25,653 bases of DNA from PWPR01 sp964497955 (GCA_964497955.1 CAZCFQ010000016.1:1-25653); one strand, 5' to 3'. Positions 9,002 to 17,419 are shown, numbered from the stretch's first letter. A program made the numbers and translations. The notes: generated by a model from the letters alone, not told the origin.

Positions 9002-9886
9002 TTATAATCTTAAGAATTTTCTCATGGAAAGAGTACTACCGAATATACCTAAAATTGATCCGCCTGCACATAAAACAATTAAAACATTTTTTGTTACTAT
9101 ATCTATTGGTACGATTTGTACATACTGAATATTGTTAACAAACCAAACTGCTAACTTATTATATGCCCAGATCAAGCCTCCTGAAGCTAGAAGTGCTCCT
9201 AGTAAGCCAATAATCCAACCTTCTAGGATAAATGGCCAACGAATAAACCAGTTAGTTGCACCAACATAACGCATTATTGAGATTTCATCTTTTCTCATCA
9301 TTACCGTTAACCTTACTGTGTTAAAAATTACAAAAGTCGATGCAATACTTACAATAAAAGCTAGTACAATCCCAACTGATTTCACTATTTCGGTCATTCT
9401 TAATAAGTCTGAGATATATTCTTTTCCATAAACAATTTCATCTATACCTTCAAAATCCTCTAATGCTTGAGCTACTAAATTTATTTGTTCTGCATCATAA
9501 ACAGTTATTTCATACCCGTCCCAAAGAATTTCATCTAAATCAAGCCCTTCAAGAACATCAGCATCCTCTCCAAACTGTTCTTGTATAATTTTCTTTCCTT
9601 CTTCTGTATCTATATATCTTACAGTTTCAACTAAAGGATGACTTTCTAATCTTTCTTCAAGAATGACTTTTTGATCTAATGGCAAATCTTTCTCTAAGAA
9701 AACTTTTATTAAGAGTTCTGACTCTACTTGATCTACGAAATAATTAACATTTGATATCAATATTATAACTAAACCTGCAATAAACAATCCTACAAGTATT
9801 GTAGTAATAGAAGCTGTAGTCATCCAGGCATTTCTAAAGAGGTTTCTAAAAGCAATCTTAATATGGTGAATTGCATTATAAAACAA
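9002..9886 (-). CDS. ftsX: Cell-division ABC transporter permease FtsX
   Basis: A four-segment membrane protein of 294 residues from the proposed start. One membrane helix near the N-terminus (TTILVGLFIAGLVIILI) is followed by an extracytoplasmic domain of about 110 residues. Three helices follow in the C-terminal third (FIVSIASTFVIF, ILEGWIIGLLGALLA and a last helix around LIVLCAGGSILGIFG), the FtsX topology. FtsX transmits FtsE ATPase cycles to an extracellular hydrolase, here the adjacent M23 protein. The frame opens at an ATG at 9913 that has no ribosome binding site. A TTG at 9886 has AGGGGG 8 nt upstream and gives the N-terminus MFYNAIHHIKIAFRNLFRN, typical for the family. With that start it overlaps the ftsE stop by 11 bp, implying translational coupling. 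Confidence 0.93.
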   Translation of the reverse strand: MFYNAIHHIKIAFRNLFRNAWMTTASITTILVGLFIAGLVIILISNVNYFVDQVESELLIKVFLEKDLPLDQKVILEERLESHPLVETVRYIDTEEGKKIIQEQFGEDADVLEGLDLDEILWDGYEITVYDAEQINLVAQALEDFEGIDEIVYGKEYISDLLRMTEIVKSVGIVLAFIVSIASTFVIFNTVRLTVMMRKDEISIMRYVGATNWFIRWPFILEGWIIGLLGALLASGGLIWAYNKLAVWFVNNIQYVQIVPIDIVTKNVLIVLCAGGSILGIFGSTLSMRKFLRL

Positions 9887-10559
9887 GAGAAAAACCCCCT
9901 TGTGAATCATCACTGATAACTTTACCTTTATTTAAAGTAATGACACGCTTCTTCATTTTTTTAACTACATTTAAATCGTGTGTAGCCATTAATACTGTAG
10001 TGCCAGTATCATTGATCTTTGAAAACAATCCCATTATTATCTCTGTAATCATTGGATCAAGGTTTCCTGTTGGCTCATCTGCCATTATGATTTTTGGCCA
10101 ATTTGCTAAAGCACGTCCTATAGCAGTTCTTTGTTGTTCTCCTCCAGAAAGTTGTTCTGGATAATAATCTTTTCTATGATGCATATCAACTATATCTAAA
10201 ACTTCAGCTACTCTTTCTACTATTTTGCCTTTTTTTGTCCCAACAACTCTTAAAGCAAACTCAATGTTTTCTTTCACTGTATAGTTAGGAAGTAGCTTAA
10301 AATCTTGAAATATTATACCCATTTTTCTTCTTGCTTTTGGCACTTGATTTCTTCTCATATTAGTTAAATCCATACCATCAAATATTATCTGACCTTTTGT
10401 TGGATGTTCTTCACAATAAATCAATTCTAAAAGAGTAGATTTGCCAGCACCGTTGGGACCTACTAGAAAAACAAACTCTCCTCTACTTATTTCTAGTGAA
10501 ACATTATCTATAGCAATTAAGTCTTTATATCTTTTTGTCACATTTTTAAATTCTAACAT
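9876..10559 (-). CDS. ftsE: Cell-division ABC transporter ATPase FtsE
   Basis: A 227-residue cytoplasmic ABC ATPase. Walker A lies at residues 34-42 (GPNGAGKST), the Q-loop is in IIFQDFKLLPNYTV, the signature is LSGGEQQR, and Walker B with the D-loop is IIMADEPTGNLD, followed by a switch His in MATHDL. The IIFQDFKLL segment and the small size are characteristic of FtsE. Its partner is FtsX, encoded immediately downstream with overlapping ends, and the pair gates peptidoglycan hydrolysis at division or elongation sites. The ATG at 10559 follows GGGAGG by 6-7 nt. It begins the ftsE-ftsX-hydrolase operon; the 156-bp upstream gap is AT-rich and holds no promoter I can call with confidence. Confidence 0.96.
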   Translation of the reverse strand: MLEFKNVTKRYKDLIAIDNVSLEISRGEFVFLVGPNGAGKSTLLELIYCEEHPTKGQIIFDGMDLTNMRRNQVPKARRKMGIIFQDFKLLPNYTVKENIEFALRVVGTKKGKIVERVAEVLDIVDMHHRKDYYPEQLSGGEQQRTAIGRALANWPKIIMADEPTGNLDPMITEIIMGLFSKINDTGTTVLMATHDLNVVKKMKKRVITLNKGKVISDDSQGGFSLVL

Positions 10560-10715
10560 TACGAGCCTCCCATAAATATATGGTACATATCTAATTTACA
10601 TCATTTAGAAAGAGTTTTACAACACATTAGCAAATAATGTTATCAAATTTTAACAATATTCAATCAGTGTCATTTAATAAGAGTGTAAATTAAATATAAA
10701 TGTTCCTTCATATAC

Positions 10716-11432
10716 TTATTTTACATATTTGCCTTCTAAAAAGTATTTTATTTGTTCATTTACTTTATCTGTAACCATCTCAAACATAGCAAGGCCTTTC
10801 TCTTTAGATGCTTTAGTTGCATCACCTGTTATTGCATTTTCTAAAACAGAATATGCTATTTCAGATGTATAAACCTTTCCTATTGGAGTATTCTTATTTG
10901 TAGGAGCTAAGTCCATATTAACTAATGAAGAATCTATTGCTAAAACAGCAGAGGTTTCATCTTCTCCAGCATGTCCTTTAGATTGACATATTTTAAGAAT
11001 TTCTTGTTGATAATCTAACCACCAATTTATAACTAAAACTTTGGCTTTATTATCAGCTAGATGCTGTGATGCTATTCTAATCGCAGGATTATTTCCACCA
11101 TGTCCATTAAGAATAATGATATTATCTAAGTCCCACTTGATTAAATCTTTTCCAACCTCTGTTACAATTTTAGTCAATGTTTCTGATGATAAGCTAATAG
11201 TTCCAGGGAAATGACCTAAATCCCAAGAAGCTCCATAATTTATCGTAGGAACAACCATTAGCGAGTCATTTATCTCACCTATTCTCTTGGCAATTTCATT
11301 AGGTATTAAATAATCTGTTCCATATGGACAATGTGGTCCGTGAGCTTCTGTTGATCCAATAGGGATGATTACTCCTTTAATTCTTTTTTTAACTTCATTA
11401 AACTCATTCATGTTCATTTTTTCTAAATACAT
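10716..11432 (-). CDS. Creatininase-family amidohydrolase
   Basis: A 238-residue protein of the creatininase superfamily, metal-dependent amidohydrolases that include creatinine amidohydrolase, the FAPy deformylase ArfB and mycofactocin MftE. The metal-site motifs are intact: GSTEAHGPHCPYGTD (E29, H31, H34, D40), NGHGGN (H111), and HAGEDET (H154, E157). The family is known for hydrolysing cyclic or linear amides, but the substrate cannot be read from the sequence and no pathway genes adjoin it. The start at 11432 is chosen because GAAGGG lies 6 nt upstream; an ATG six codons earlier (11450) has a weaker AGAAGGA at long spacing. It stands alone, divergent from the RNase J gene and 156 bp from ftsE. 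Confidence 0.85.
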   Translation of the reverse strand: MYLEKMNMNEFNEVKKRIKGVIIPIGSTEAHGPHCPYGTDYLIPNEIAKRIGEINDSLMVVPTINYGASWDLGHFPGTISLSSETLTKIVTEVGKDLIKWDLDNIIILNGHGGNNPAIRIASQHLADNKAKVLVINWWLDYQQEILKICQSKGHAGEDETSAVLAIDSSLVNMDLAPTNKNTPIGKVYTSEIAYSVLENAITGDATKASKEKGLAMFEMVTDKVNEQIKYFLEGKYVK

Positions 11433-11534
11433 AAAACACCCTTCTTTCATTTTTTATAAGTTCCTTCTAATCTAGTACTATTCGCTATAGATACTCAATC
11501 TCCTCTTTAACTATTTTATTTAGCTAATTGGCTA

Positions 11535-11543
11535 TGTTATACT
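11535..11543 (+). promoter_or_regulatory. Extended -10 promoter of the RNase J gene
   Basis: The sequence TGTTATACT fits the extended -10 pattern TGnTATAAT with one change. A weak -35-like TTTATT (11515-11520) lies 17 bp upstream of TATACT. Initiation near 11550 would give a leader of about 70 nt before the GTG start at 11619. Confidence 0.55.
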
Positions 11544-11618
11544 AACTATAGATTTTTAGATTCGGAATAACCTAAGAATTAAGTAAATTTAAATAAAAAT
11601 TTAAAAAGGAGAATTTAT

Positions 11619-13274
11619 GTGAGAGAAGATATACAACTTATACCTTTGGGTGGGGTTAATGAGATCGGAAAAAATATGTATGCCCTACGCTACAAGGATG
11701 AAATTATTGTAATTGATGCGGGTGTTATGTTTCCAGATGATGAAATGTTAGGAATTGATTATGTTATTCCTGATATGAGCTATTTAATTGATAATAAAGA
11801 AATGGTCAAAGCTATTTTTATTACTCATGGTCACGAAGATCATATTGGTGCGTTGGCGTATTTTTTACAAGAAATAGATGTTCCAGTTTATGGTACAACC
11901 CTATCTTTAGGATTAGCACGACGTAAACTAGAAGAGTTTAATCTAAGTGATTCAAAATTTCGTGAAATACAGATAGGAGATAGAGTATCAGAAGGATCTT
12001 TCCAAGTAGAATTTATTAGAGTTAACCATAGCATACCAGACGGAGCAGCTTTAGCAATTACAACTCCTGCAGGTGTTATAGTCCATTCTGGTGACTTCAA
12101 GTTTGATCAAACTCCAATAGATAACCAAGTAACTGACTATCATAGATTAGCTGACTATGGAGATAGCGGTGTGTTAGCTTTACTTTGTGATTCTACTAAT
12201 GCAAACAAATCAGGATATACACCAAGTGAAAAAGAGGTTGGAGTTGCAATTGACAGCATTCTAACTAATAATACTAATCGTATTCTAATGGCAACTTTTG
12301 CTTCAAATATCCATAGGATACAACAAGCTTTTATTTTAGCTAGAAAGCATGGAAGAAAGGTCGCCGTTATTGGTAGGAGTATGGTAAATAATGTTGAAGC
12401 TGCTTCTGAACTAGGTTATTTAGAAGTTCCCGATAACACTTTAATTGATATAAGGGATATTGACAATTATCCTCCTGAAAAACTTTTAATATTATGTACA
12501 GGTAGTCAAGGAGAACCTTTAGCTGCATTAACAAGGATGGCTTTTAACAGACACTATCAGATATCTATAGGTGCTTTTGATACAATTATTATGTCTTCAA
12601 ATCCTATCCCTGGTAATGAAAAATTGATAAATAGAGTCATAAATGGGTTAACAAAAAATGGAGCTACTGTAATTACTTCAAAAAACGCTAGAGTTCATGT
12701 TTCAGGTCATGCTAGTGCAGAAGAGCTGAAAATGATGTTTCATTTAGTAAAACCAAAGTATATTGTTCCTTTTCACGGAGAATATCAACAAAAGCATGCG
12801 TGTAGAGAAATAGCACTTTCATTAGGATATAAAAAAGATAATGTGTTTTTATTAGAAAATGGAGATGTTCTTGAAATAAATGAAGATTCTGCTTCTATTG
12901 TTGATACTGTTGAATCAGGCAGGATTTTAATTGATGGTCGAGGAATTGGTGATGTAGGTAGAATTGTCTTAAGAGATAGACATTTACTAGCTCAATATGG
13001 AGTTCTAACTTGCATTGTGGTCATTAGCCCTGATAAAAAAGCTATATTATCTGGCCCAACAATAATAACAAGAGGTTTTGTTTTTGTTAAAGAATCAGAA
13101 GATTTAATCAATGAAGCTATAAGCCTTGTAGACAATGCCATTAATGATTTATTAAGAGATGGCAAAACAGGGTGGGCACCTCTTAAGAATAAAATGCGTC
13201 AGGTCTTACAAGACTACTTGTATGAAGAAACCGGAAGAAAACCTATGATTTTGCCAATTATTATGGAAGTTTAG
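11619..13274 (+). CDS. Ribonuclease J
   Basis: A 551-residue metallo-beta-lactamase/beta-CASP ribonuclease, the usual RNase J length (about 555). It matures rRNA and degrades mRNA, with 5'-3' exonuclease and endonuclease activity in Firmicutes. Visible: LGGVNEIGKNMY near the N-terminus, the zinc motif HGHEDH at residues 70-75, a further ligand in HSGDFKFD, the beta-CASP motifs LCDSTNANKSGYT and MATFASNIHR, GSQGEP, and the late metal His in HVSGHA and PFHGEYQ. The C-terminal domain carries DGRGIGDVG. Whether it is the J1 or J2 paralogue cannot be decided here. Translation starts at GTG 11619, 7 nt after AGGAG. An ATG overlapping it by one base (11617) reads ATG-TGA and stops at once. The gene is followed by a strong hairpin terminator. 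Confidence 0.95.
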   Translation: MREDIQLIPLGGVNEIGKNMYALRYKDEIIVIDAGVMFPDDEMLGIDYVIPDMSYLIDNKEMVKAIFITHGHEDHIGALAYFLQEIDVPVYGTTLSLGLARRKLEEFNLSDSKFREIQIGDRVSEGSFQVEFIRVNHSIPDGAALAITTPAGVIVHSGDFKFDQTPIDNQVTDYHRLADYGDSGVLALLCDSTNANKSGYTPSEKEVGVAIDSILTNNTNRILMATFASNIHRIQQAFILARKHGRKVAVIGRSMVNNVEAASELGYLEVPDNTLIDIRDIDNYPPEKLLILCTGSQGEPLAALTRMAFNRHYQISIGAFDTIIMSSNPIPGNEKLINRVINGLTKNGATVITSKNARVHVSGHASAEELKMMFHLVKPKYIVPFHGEYQQKHACREIALSLGYKKDNVFLLENGDVLEINEDSASIVDTVESGRILIDGRGIGDVGRIVLRDRHLLAQYGVLTCIVVISPDKKAILSGPTIITRGFVFVKESEDLINEAISLVDNAINDLLRDGKTGWAPLKNKMRQVLQDYLYEETGRKPMILPIIMEV

Positions 13275-13288
13275 ATTAAATATAATAG

Positions 13289-13317
13289 GCTCTATGCAAT
13301 TACAACTTGCATAGAGC
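13289..13317. terminator. Convergent terminator between the RNase J and TPR genes
   Basis: A perfect 11-bp stem (GCTCTATGCAA / TTGCATAGAGC) with a 7-nt loop lies between two converging genes, 14 bp after the RNase J stop and 6 bp from the stop of the opposite-strand TPR gene. The flanks are AT-rich on both sides (TAAATTTTATTT on the plus side), so it probably serves both strands. Confidence 0.75.
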
Positions 13318-13323
13318 TAAATT

Positions 13324-14223
13324 TTATTTAAAACTATTTATAAATTTTTCAAACTCATCTGTTTCTATATAGTTTCTAAAATCATTATCCTTAACTACAA
13401 TTTCTAAATATTTTTCTTCATTCTCAATAGCTTTGCTTAATGCAATATACATTTCCTCACTACTTTTCAAGATTGCGTTTATGCTTGCAAGATAGTACCA
13501 TGCATCACCATGGTTCTCTTTTCTAATTAAAGCTTTTTCAAAATGATCTTTGGCACTATCAAATTCCTCTAACTTATATAAGGTTGCTCCCAAATTATAC
13601 TCTGCTATAAAGAGTGATTCATCTTTTGTTTTATTGTAAACGATAGCTTCTTTACTTAACATTTCTAAATATACTTCAATTTCATCTTGATATTCCTTCT
13701 GGATATAGTGGATATTAGCTAAACTTAAGTAATTTTCACCAGCTTGTGGTTTTAGATCAATTGCCTTTTTATATGCACTAACTGCTTCTGAGTAATTTTC
13801 TCTACTCTTTTCGATTTGACCTATTTTCTCAAAACCTTTAGCATATGTGTTATCTTTTTGAACAATTTCATTTAACACCTCTAATGATTTATCTAACTTA
13901 TCGAGCTTTTCGTAAACTAATGCTAATAAATAAAGATCTTTAACATCATCTATCTCACTTTTTATACTCTCTAATTCTTGTTCAGCATCTTTATATTGTT
14001 TTAGCAGGTAGTAATTATAGGCAATATTAATTTTGTATTGGTTATCATCACTCAACTTTAATATTGACTCATAGAAATCTATTGCACTTTTATAATTTTT
14101 TTGATTAAATGCGCTTAAAGCATTAGTTTCTTGACTATTAATGTAAAGATTTCTACCTAAAAACACAATAAGAGCTAAGATGAGCACAGTAAGTAAAATT
14201 TTAATCTTGTTATTACTCAACAT
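13324..14223 (-). CDS. Membrane-anchored TPR-repeat protein
   Basis: A 299-residue protein with a single N-terminal membrane segment (residues about 7-24, IKILLTVLILALIVFLGRN) followed by tandem 34-residue helical repeats. Several show the TPR pattern, for example YSEAVSAYKKAIDLKP, near residue 150, and FDSAKDHFEKALIRKENHGDAWYYLA, near 220 (split here by a comma-free run of family-typical positions). TPR domains mediate protein-protein contacts, and the anchor would place the repeats outside the cytoplasmic membrane if the N-terminus is inside. No specific function can be assigned. AAGGTG precedes the ATG at 14223. It lies 23 bp downstream of lysS on the same strand and ends at the shared terminator, so it is probably the last gene of the greA-lysS transcript. 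Confidence 0.75.
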   Translation of the reverse strand: MLSNNKIKILLTVLILALIVFLGRNLYINSQETNALSAFNQKNYKSAIDFYESILKLSDDNQYKINIAYNYYLLKQYKDAEQELESIKSEIDDVKDLYLLALVYEKLDKLDKSLEVLNEIVQKDNTYAKGFEKIGQIEKSRENYSEAVSAYKKAIDLKPQAGENYLSLANIHYIQKEYQDEIEVYLEMLSKEAIVYNKTKDESLFIAEYNLGATLYKLEEFDSAKDHFEKALIRKENHGDAWYYLASINAILKSSEEMYIALSKAIENEEKYLEIVVKDNDFRNYIETDEFEKFINSFK

Positions 14224-14246
14224 AATTCACCTTAACCTTTCTAGTG

Positions 14247-15743
14247 TTAGTCTCTAGGTCGCATAGTTGGGAATAAAATTACATCTCTAATTGAAGGTGA
14301 GTCAGTTAGCAACATTACTAACCTATCAATTCCGATTCCTATTCCACCTGTAGGAGGCAACCCTATCTCCAAAGCCTCTATAAAATCTTCATCTAGTACA
14401 TGCTTTTCAGGTCTGTCTTCTAATTCTCTTTCAGCTAACTGATCTACAAATCTCTGTTTCTGCTCGTCTGGATCATTGAGCTCAGTAAATGCATTGCCTA
14501 GCTCTCTGCCATTAGCAAACATCTCAAATCGTGCAGTTAATCTTGGATCATTTATCTTTCTTTTTGCAAGAGGTGAAACTTCTACAGGATAATCATGTAT
14601 AAAAATTGGCTGTATTAAATGCTCTTCACACTTCTCTTCAAAAAACAAGTTTAACACATGCCCCCATGTCATAAAGTCTTCCACAGGTAAATGATGCTCT
14701 TTGGCTAACTCTCTAGCTTGTTGATCAGAATTTATCTCATCAAAATTTATCCCTGCATACTTTTTAACAGTTTCTAACATTGTCATTCTTGGCCATGGCG
14801 TTGAAAAGTCCAATACATTACATTCACACTCTATATCAGTAGTTCCTTGAACTTCTTTAGCTACATGTTCTATTAAATTCTCTGCTAATTTCATAATATC
14901 TTGGTAATCATGATAAGCCCAATAAAGTTCTATGCTTGTAAACTCTGGATTATGTCTAGTAGACAACCCTTCATTTCTAAAGATTCTACCAATTTCATAA
15001 ACTCTCTCTAATCCTCCTACAATTAGCCTCTTAAGATAAAGCTCTGTTTCAATCCTTAAAACTAATTGCATATCTAAAGTATTATGGTGGGTTATGAAAG
15101 GTCTGGATGGTGCCCCTGTTGCATGTGGGTGCATGACAGGAGTTTCAACCTCTATAAAGCCTTTGTTATTCAAATAGTTTCTCATCTCTTGAATGATTTT
15201 TGATCGTTTTATAAAGGTTTCTCTAACATCGTCATTTACAATTAAGTCAATATATCTTTTTCGATATCTTGTATCTACATCTTTTAACCCATGCCATTTA
15301 TCAGGGAGTGGTCTCAAAGCTTTAGTAAGTAGCTTGAACTCTTTTACTCTAATAGTGATCTCACCTTTTCTAGTTGTGAATATACTGCCTTTAACCCCTA
15401 CTAGATCACCTATATCAAGTAATTTGTATTTTTCAAAATCCTCATCACCAATTTCATCTTTTCTAACATAGATTTGGATTTCACCACTTACGTCTTTTAA
15501 ATTAGCAAATCCAGCTTTACCAAAACTTCTTAAAGTCATTATTCTACCAGCTAATGATACTTCTTTGCTTTCGAATTCTTCATAGTTGCTTAGTATTTCT
15601 TTAGCTGTACTAGTTACTTCAAAAGTAGCATTTTCTTCACTAAAAGGATCAAACCCTTGTTCTTTAAGATTCTTTAAATTTTCTCTTCTATTGATTAATA
15701 AATCGTTTAGCTCATTTGGATCTGTGTTGTTATCTGTTGGCAC
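14247..15743 (-). CDS. lysS: Lysyl-tRNA synthetase (class II)
   Basis: A 498-residue class II lysyl-tRNA synthetase that charges tRNA-Lys. An N-terminal OB-fold anticodon-binding domain (about residues 60-150, with VSLAGRIMTLRSFGKAGFA) precedes the catalytic core. Motif 2 is visible as FRNEGLSTRHNPEFT, and motif 3 as GIGIGIDRLVMLLT near the C-terminus, followed by SIRDVILFPTMRP, a typical LysS ending. Length and domain order are normal. Translation starts at a GTG (15743) with AGGAGGGAA placed 7 nt upstream. It follows greA by 12 bp, the common Firmicute greA-lysS arrangement, and precedes the TPR gene. No T-box leader is visible upstream of the operon. Confidence 0.97.
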   Translation of the reverse strand: MPTDNNTDPNELNDLLINRRENLKNLKEQGFDPFSEENATFEVTSTAKEILSNYEEFESKEVSLAGRIMTLRSFGKAGFANLKDVSGEIQIYVRKDEIGDEDFEKYKLLDIGDLVGVKGSIFTTRKGEITIRVKEFKLLTKALRPLPDKWHGLKDVDTRYRKRYIDLIVNDDVRETFIKRSKIIQEMRNYLNNKGFIEVETPVMHPHATGAPSRPFITHHNTLDMQLVLRIETELYLKRLIVGGLERVYEIGRIFRNEGLSTRHNPEFTSIELYWAYHDYQDIMKLAENLIEHVAKEVQGTTDIECECNVLDFSTPWPRMTMLETVKKYAGINFDEINSDQQARELAKEHHLPVEDFMTWGHVLNLFFEEKCEEHLIQPIFIHDYPVEVSPLAKRKINDPRLTARFEMFANGRELGNAFTELNDPDEQKQRFVDQLAERELEDRPEKHVLDEDFIEALEIGLPPTGGIGIGIDRLVMLLTDSPSIRDVILFPTMRPRD

Positions 15744-15755
15744 AAGGTTCCCTCC

Positions 15756-16226
15756 TTATTTGATCTCTACAATCTCGTATTTAAGTACTCCAGCTGGTAC
15801 TGAAACTTCTACAATTTCACCTTTTTCTTTTCCTAATATAGTTTTACCTACGGGAGATTCATTAGATAATCTTCCTTTTCTAGGATCAGCTTCAGCAGAG
15901 CCTACCACTGTATATTCAATAAGTTCATCATATTCTAAGTCTTTCATTACAACAGTAGAACCCAATGAAACCATATCAACATTTCCATTAGCTTCTATTA
16001 AAACCATGTGATTTAAAATCTCTTCAATTTCAGAAATTCTTTTTTCTACAGATGCTTGTTCATTTTTTGCTTCATTATACTCTGAGTTTTCACTCAAATC
16101 TCCCAACGAGATTGCTTCTTTGATTCTTGCTGACACTTCTTTTCTCTTCTCTTTTTTTAAATACTTCAGCTCTTTCTCTAATTCTTGCTTACCTTCTAGA
16201 GTTAAATATACTTCTTTGGTGTTCAT
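15756..16226 (-). CDS. greA: Transcription elongation factor GreA
   Basis: A 156-residue GreA, close to the usual 158. It enters the RNA polymerase secondary channel and stimulates cleavage of backtracked transcripts. The N-terminal coiled coil (residues about 10-75) carries the tip motif with its acidic pair in SLGDLSENSEYNEAK. The C-terminal FKBP-like domain contains VSLGSTVVM, VGSAEADPRKGRLSNESPVG and IVEVSVPAG. The ATG at 16226 is preferred, with GGAGG 9 nt upstream; an in-frame GTG three codons earlier (16235) directly abuts that GGAGG and is unlikely to be used. It is followed closely by lysS and preceded by a strong predicted promoter. Confidence 0.97.
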   Translation of the reverse strand: MNTKEVYLTLEGKQELEKELKYLKKEKRKEVSARIKEAISLGDLSENSEYNEAKNEQASVEKRISEIEEILNHMVLIEANGNVDMVSLGSTVVMKDLEYDELIEYTVVGSAEADPRKGRLSNESPVGKTILGKEKGEIVEVSVPAGVLKYEIVEIK

Positions 16227-16291
16227 TAAACACACCCTCCATCTAATTTATTTTATATATCTCTATAATATCCCTATCATATAACATGTGG

Positions 16292-16320
16292 ATTATACTT
16301 ATCTTTAGCTTCCAAGTCAA
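16292..16320 (-). promoter_or_regulatory. Near-consensus sigma-A promoter for greA-lysS
   Basis: On the minus strand TTGACT (5/6) and TATAAT (6/6) are separated by exactly 17 bp, one of the best promoter matches in the window. Initiation near 16285 leaves a leader of about 60 nt before greA. Confidence 0.75.
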
Positions 16321-16352
16321 TTATATTTAAAGGGTTTCTGTAGTAGTATTAT

Positions 16353-16380
16353 ATTATACTCAAAAATTATGTCATTGCAA
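16353..16380 (-). promoter_or_regulatory. Possible second upstream promoter for greA-lysS
   Basis: TTGCAA and TATAAT lie 16 bp apart on the minus strand, starting directly after the dusB stop codon. It could add a longer transcript over the stronger promoter at 16292-16320. This is a pattern match only. Confidence 0.35.
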
Positions 16381-17361
16381 TTAAAAATCGTGATTTAATA
16401 AATCATTTAAATACTGCTCAAGAAGATATATTAAATCTTTTTCGTTTGTTTGCTTAAATATCTCGTTTCTTATACTAGCAGCATTAGGCATGCCTTTTGT
16501 ATACCAAGATAGATGACTTCTCATTTCTCTGATAGCTCTATACTCGCCTTTATTAGCTACTGACAATTTTAAGTGCCTTTTCATTACATTAAATTTTTCT
16601 TCTAAACTTGGTGGTTTCAATTTTTTATTATGATCTAAATAGTAGTCAATATATTTTATTAAGAAAGGATTCCCTTGGATACCTCTAGCAACCATAACTG
16701 CATCGCAATTCGTTTCTTTTAACATGTTTTTAGCATCTTCTTCGCAAAAGATATCCCCATTACCTACTACTGGTATATTAAGATTTTCTTTTACTTTCTT
16801 GATAATATCCCAATCAGCTTTTCCTTTATAATATTGTTCTCTTGTCCTTCCATGAACTGTAACCATACTAGCACCAGCACTTTCTATTGCTTTTGCAAAG
16901 CTAATGGCATTAATACTATCGGCGTTAAATCCTTTTCTGATTTTAACAGTTATGGGTAAATCGGTAGCTTCATTCATCGATTGAACTATTTTATAGGCTA
17001 ACTCAGTATTCTTCATTAATGCGCTACCTTCTTTGTTATTGACAATCTTAGGAACTGGGCAACCCATATTAACATCAATTAAATCAGGTTTATATGTCTT
17101 TTCAACAATTTTTGTAGCCTGAGCCATAATCCTTGGCTCACTACCAAATATTTGCACTCCTAAAGGCCTTTGACTTTCTTCAAACTCGATGATTCCATGT
17201 GTTTTTTTATAGCCATATATTATAGCTTTTGCGCTTACCATCTCTGTAAACATTAAGCTACAACCTAACTCTTTTACAATTGATCTATAAGCATTATCTG
17301 TAACACCTGCCATGGGAGCAAGAAATACATTCGAATCTATTTTTAAATTTTTAATTTTCAT
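16381..17361 (-). CDS. dusB: tRNA-dihydrouridine synthase, DusB type
   Basis: A 326-residue flavin-dependent enzyme that reduces uridine to dihydrouridine in the tRNA D-loop. The TIM barrel opens with the FMN-binding LAPMAGVTDNAYR. The catalytic Cys is C101 in DVNMGCPVPKI, which protonates the substrate base. Further barrel motifs are VKIRKGF, TVHGRTREQ, VVGNGDI and VMVARGIQGNPFLI (phosphate binding). A helical C-terminal domain ends the protein. The family size (about 320-335) is normal. The ATG at 17361 has AAGGG roughly 10 nt upstream. It lies 154 bp before greA on the same strand, a frequent Firmicute neighbourhood, and is divergent from the GGT-like gene. I assign the DusB subgroup by length and context, with dus itself being secure. 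Confidence 0.92.
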   Translation of the reverse strand: MKIKNLKIDSNVFLAPMAGVTDNAYRSIVKELGCSLMFTEMVSAKAIIYGYKKTHGIIEFEESQRPLGVQIFGSEPRIMAQATKIVEKTYKPDLIDVNMGCPVPKIVNNKEGSALMKNTELAYKIVQSMNEATDLPITVKIRKGFNADSINAISFAKAIESAGASMVTVHGRTREQYYKGKADWDIIKKVKENLNIPVVGNGDIFCEEDAKNMLKETNCDAVMVARGIQGNPFLIKYIDYYLDHNKKLKPPSLEEKFNVMKRHLKLSVANKGEYRAIREMRSHLSWYTKGMPNAASIRNEIFKQTNEKDLIYLLEQYLNDLLNHDF

Positions 17362-17391
17362 TTAACTCAACCCTTTTTAAACCTAATCATA

Positions 17392-17419
17392 ATATTATCA
17401 TAAAGAACACTGATTACAA
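17392..17419 (-). promoter_or_regulatory. Predicted dusB promoter
   Basis: On the minus strand TTGTAA and TAATAT are 16 bp apart, and the -10 box is preceded by TGA, giving an extended -10 (TGATAATAT). It lies about 30 bp before the dusB start in the divergent gap shared with the GGT-like gene. Confidence 0.45.

Noticed and set aside
8755..9138. Plus-strand 127-codon open frame across the M23 peptidase and ftsX
   Set aside because: Both genes beneath it are well supported by domains and operon structure; the antisense frame is Ser/Leu-rich with no recognisable domain or ribosome site.
10560..10715. Promoter for ftsE (for example TTGAAT-N18-CATTAT)
   Set aside because: Several equally weak matches occur in this AT-rich gap; none stands out enough to annotate.
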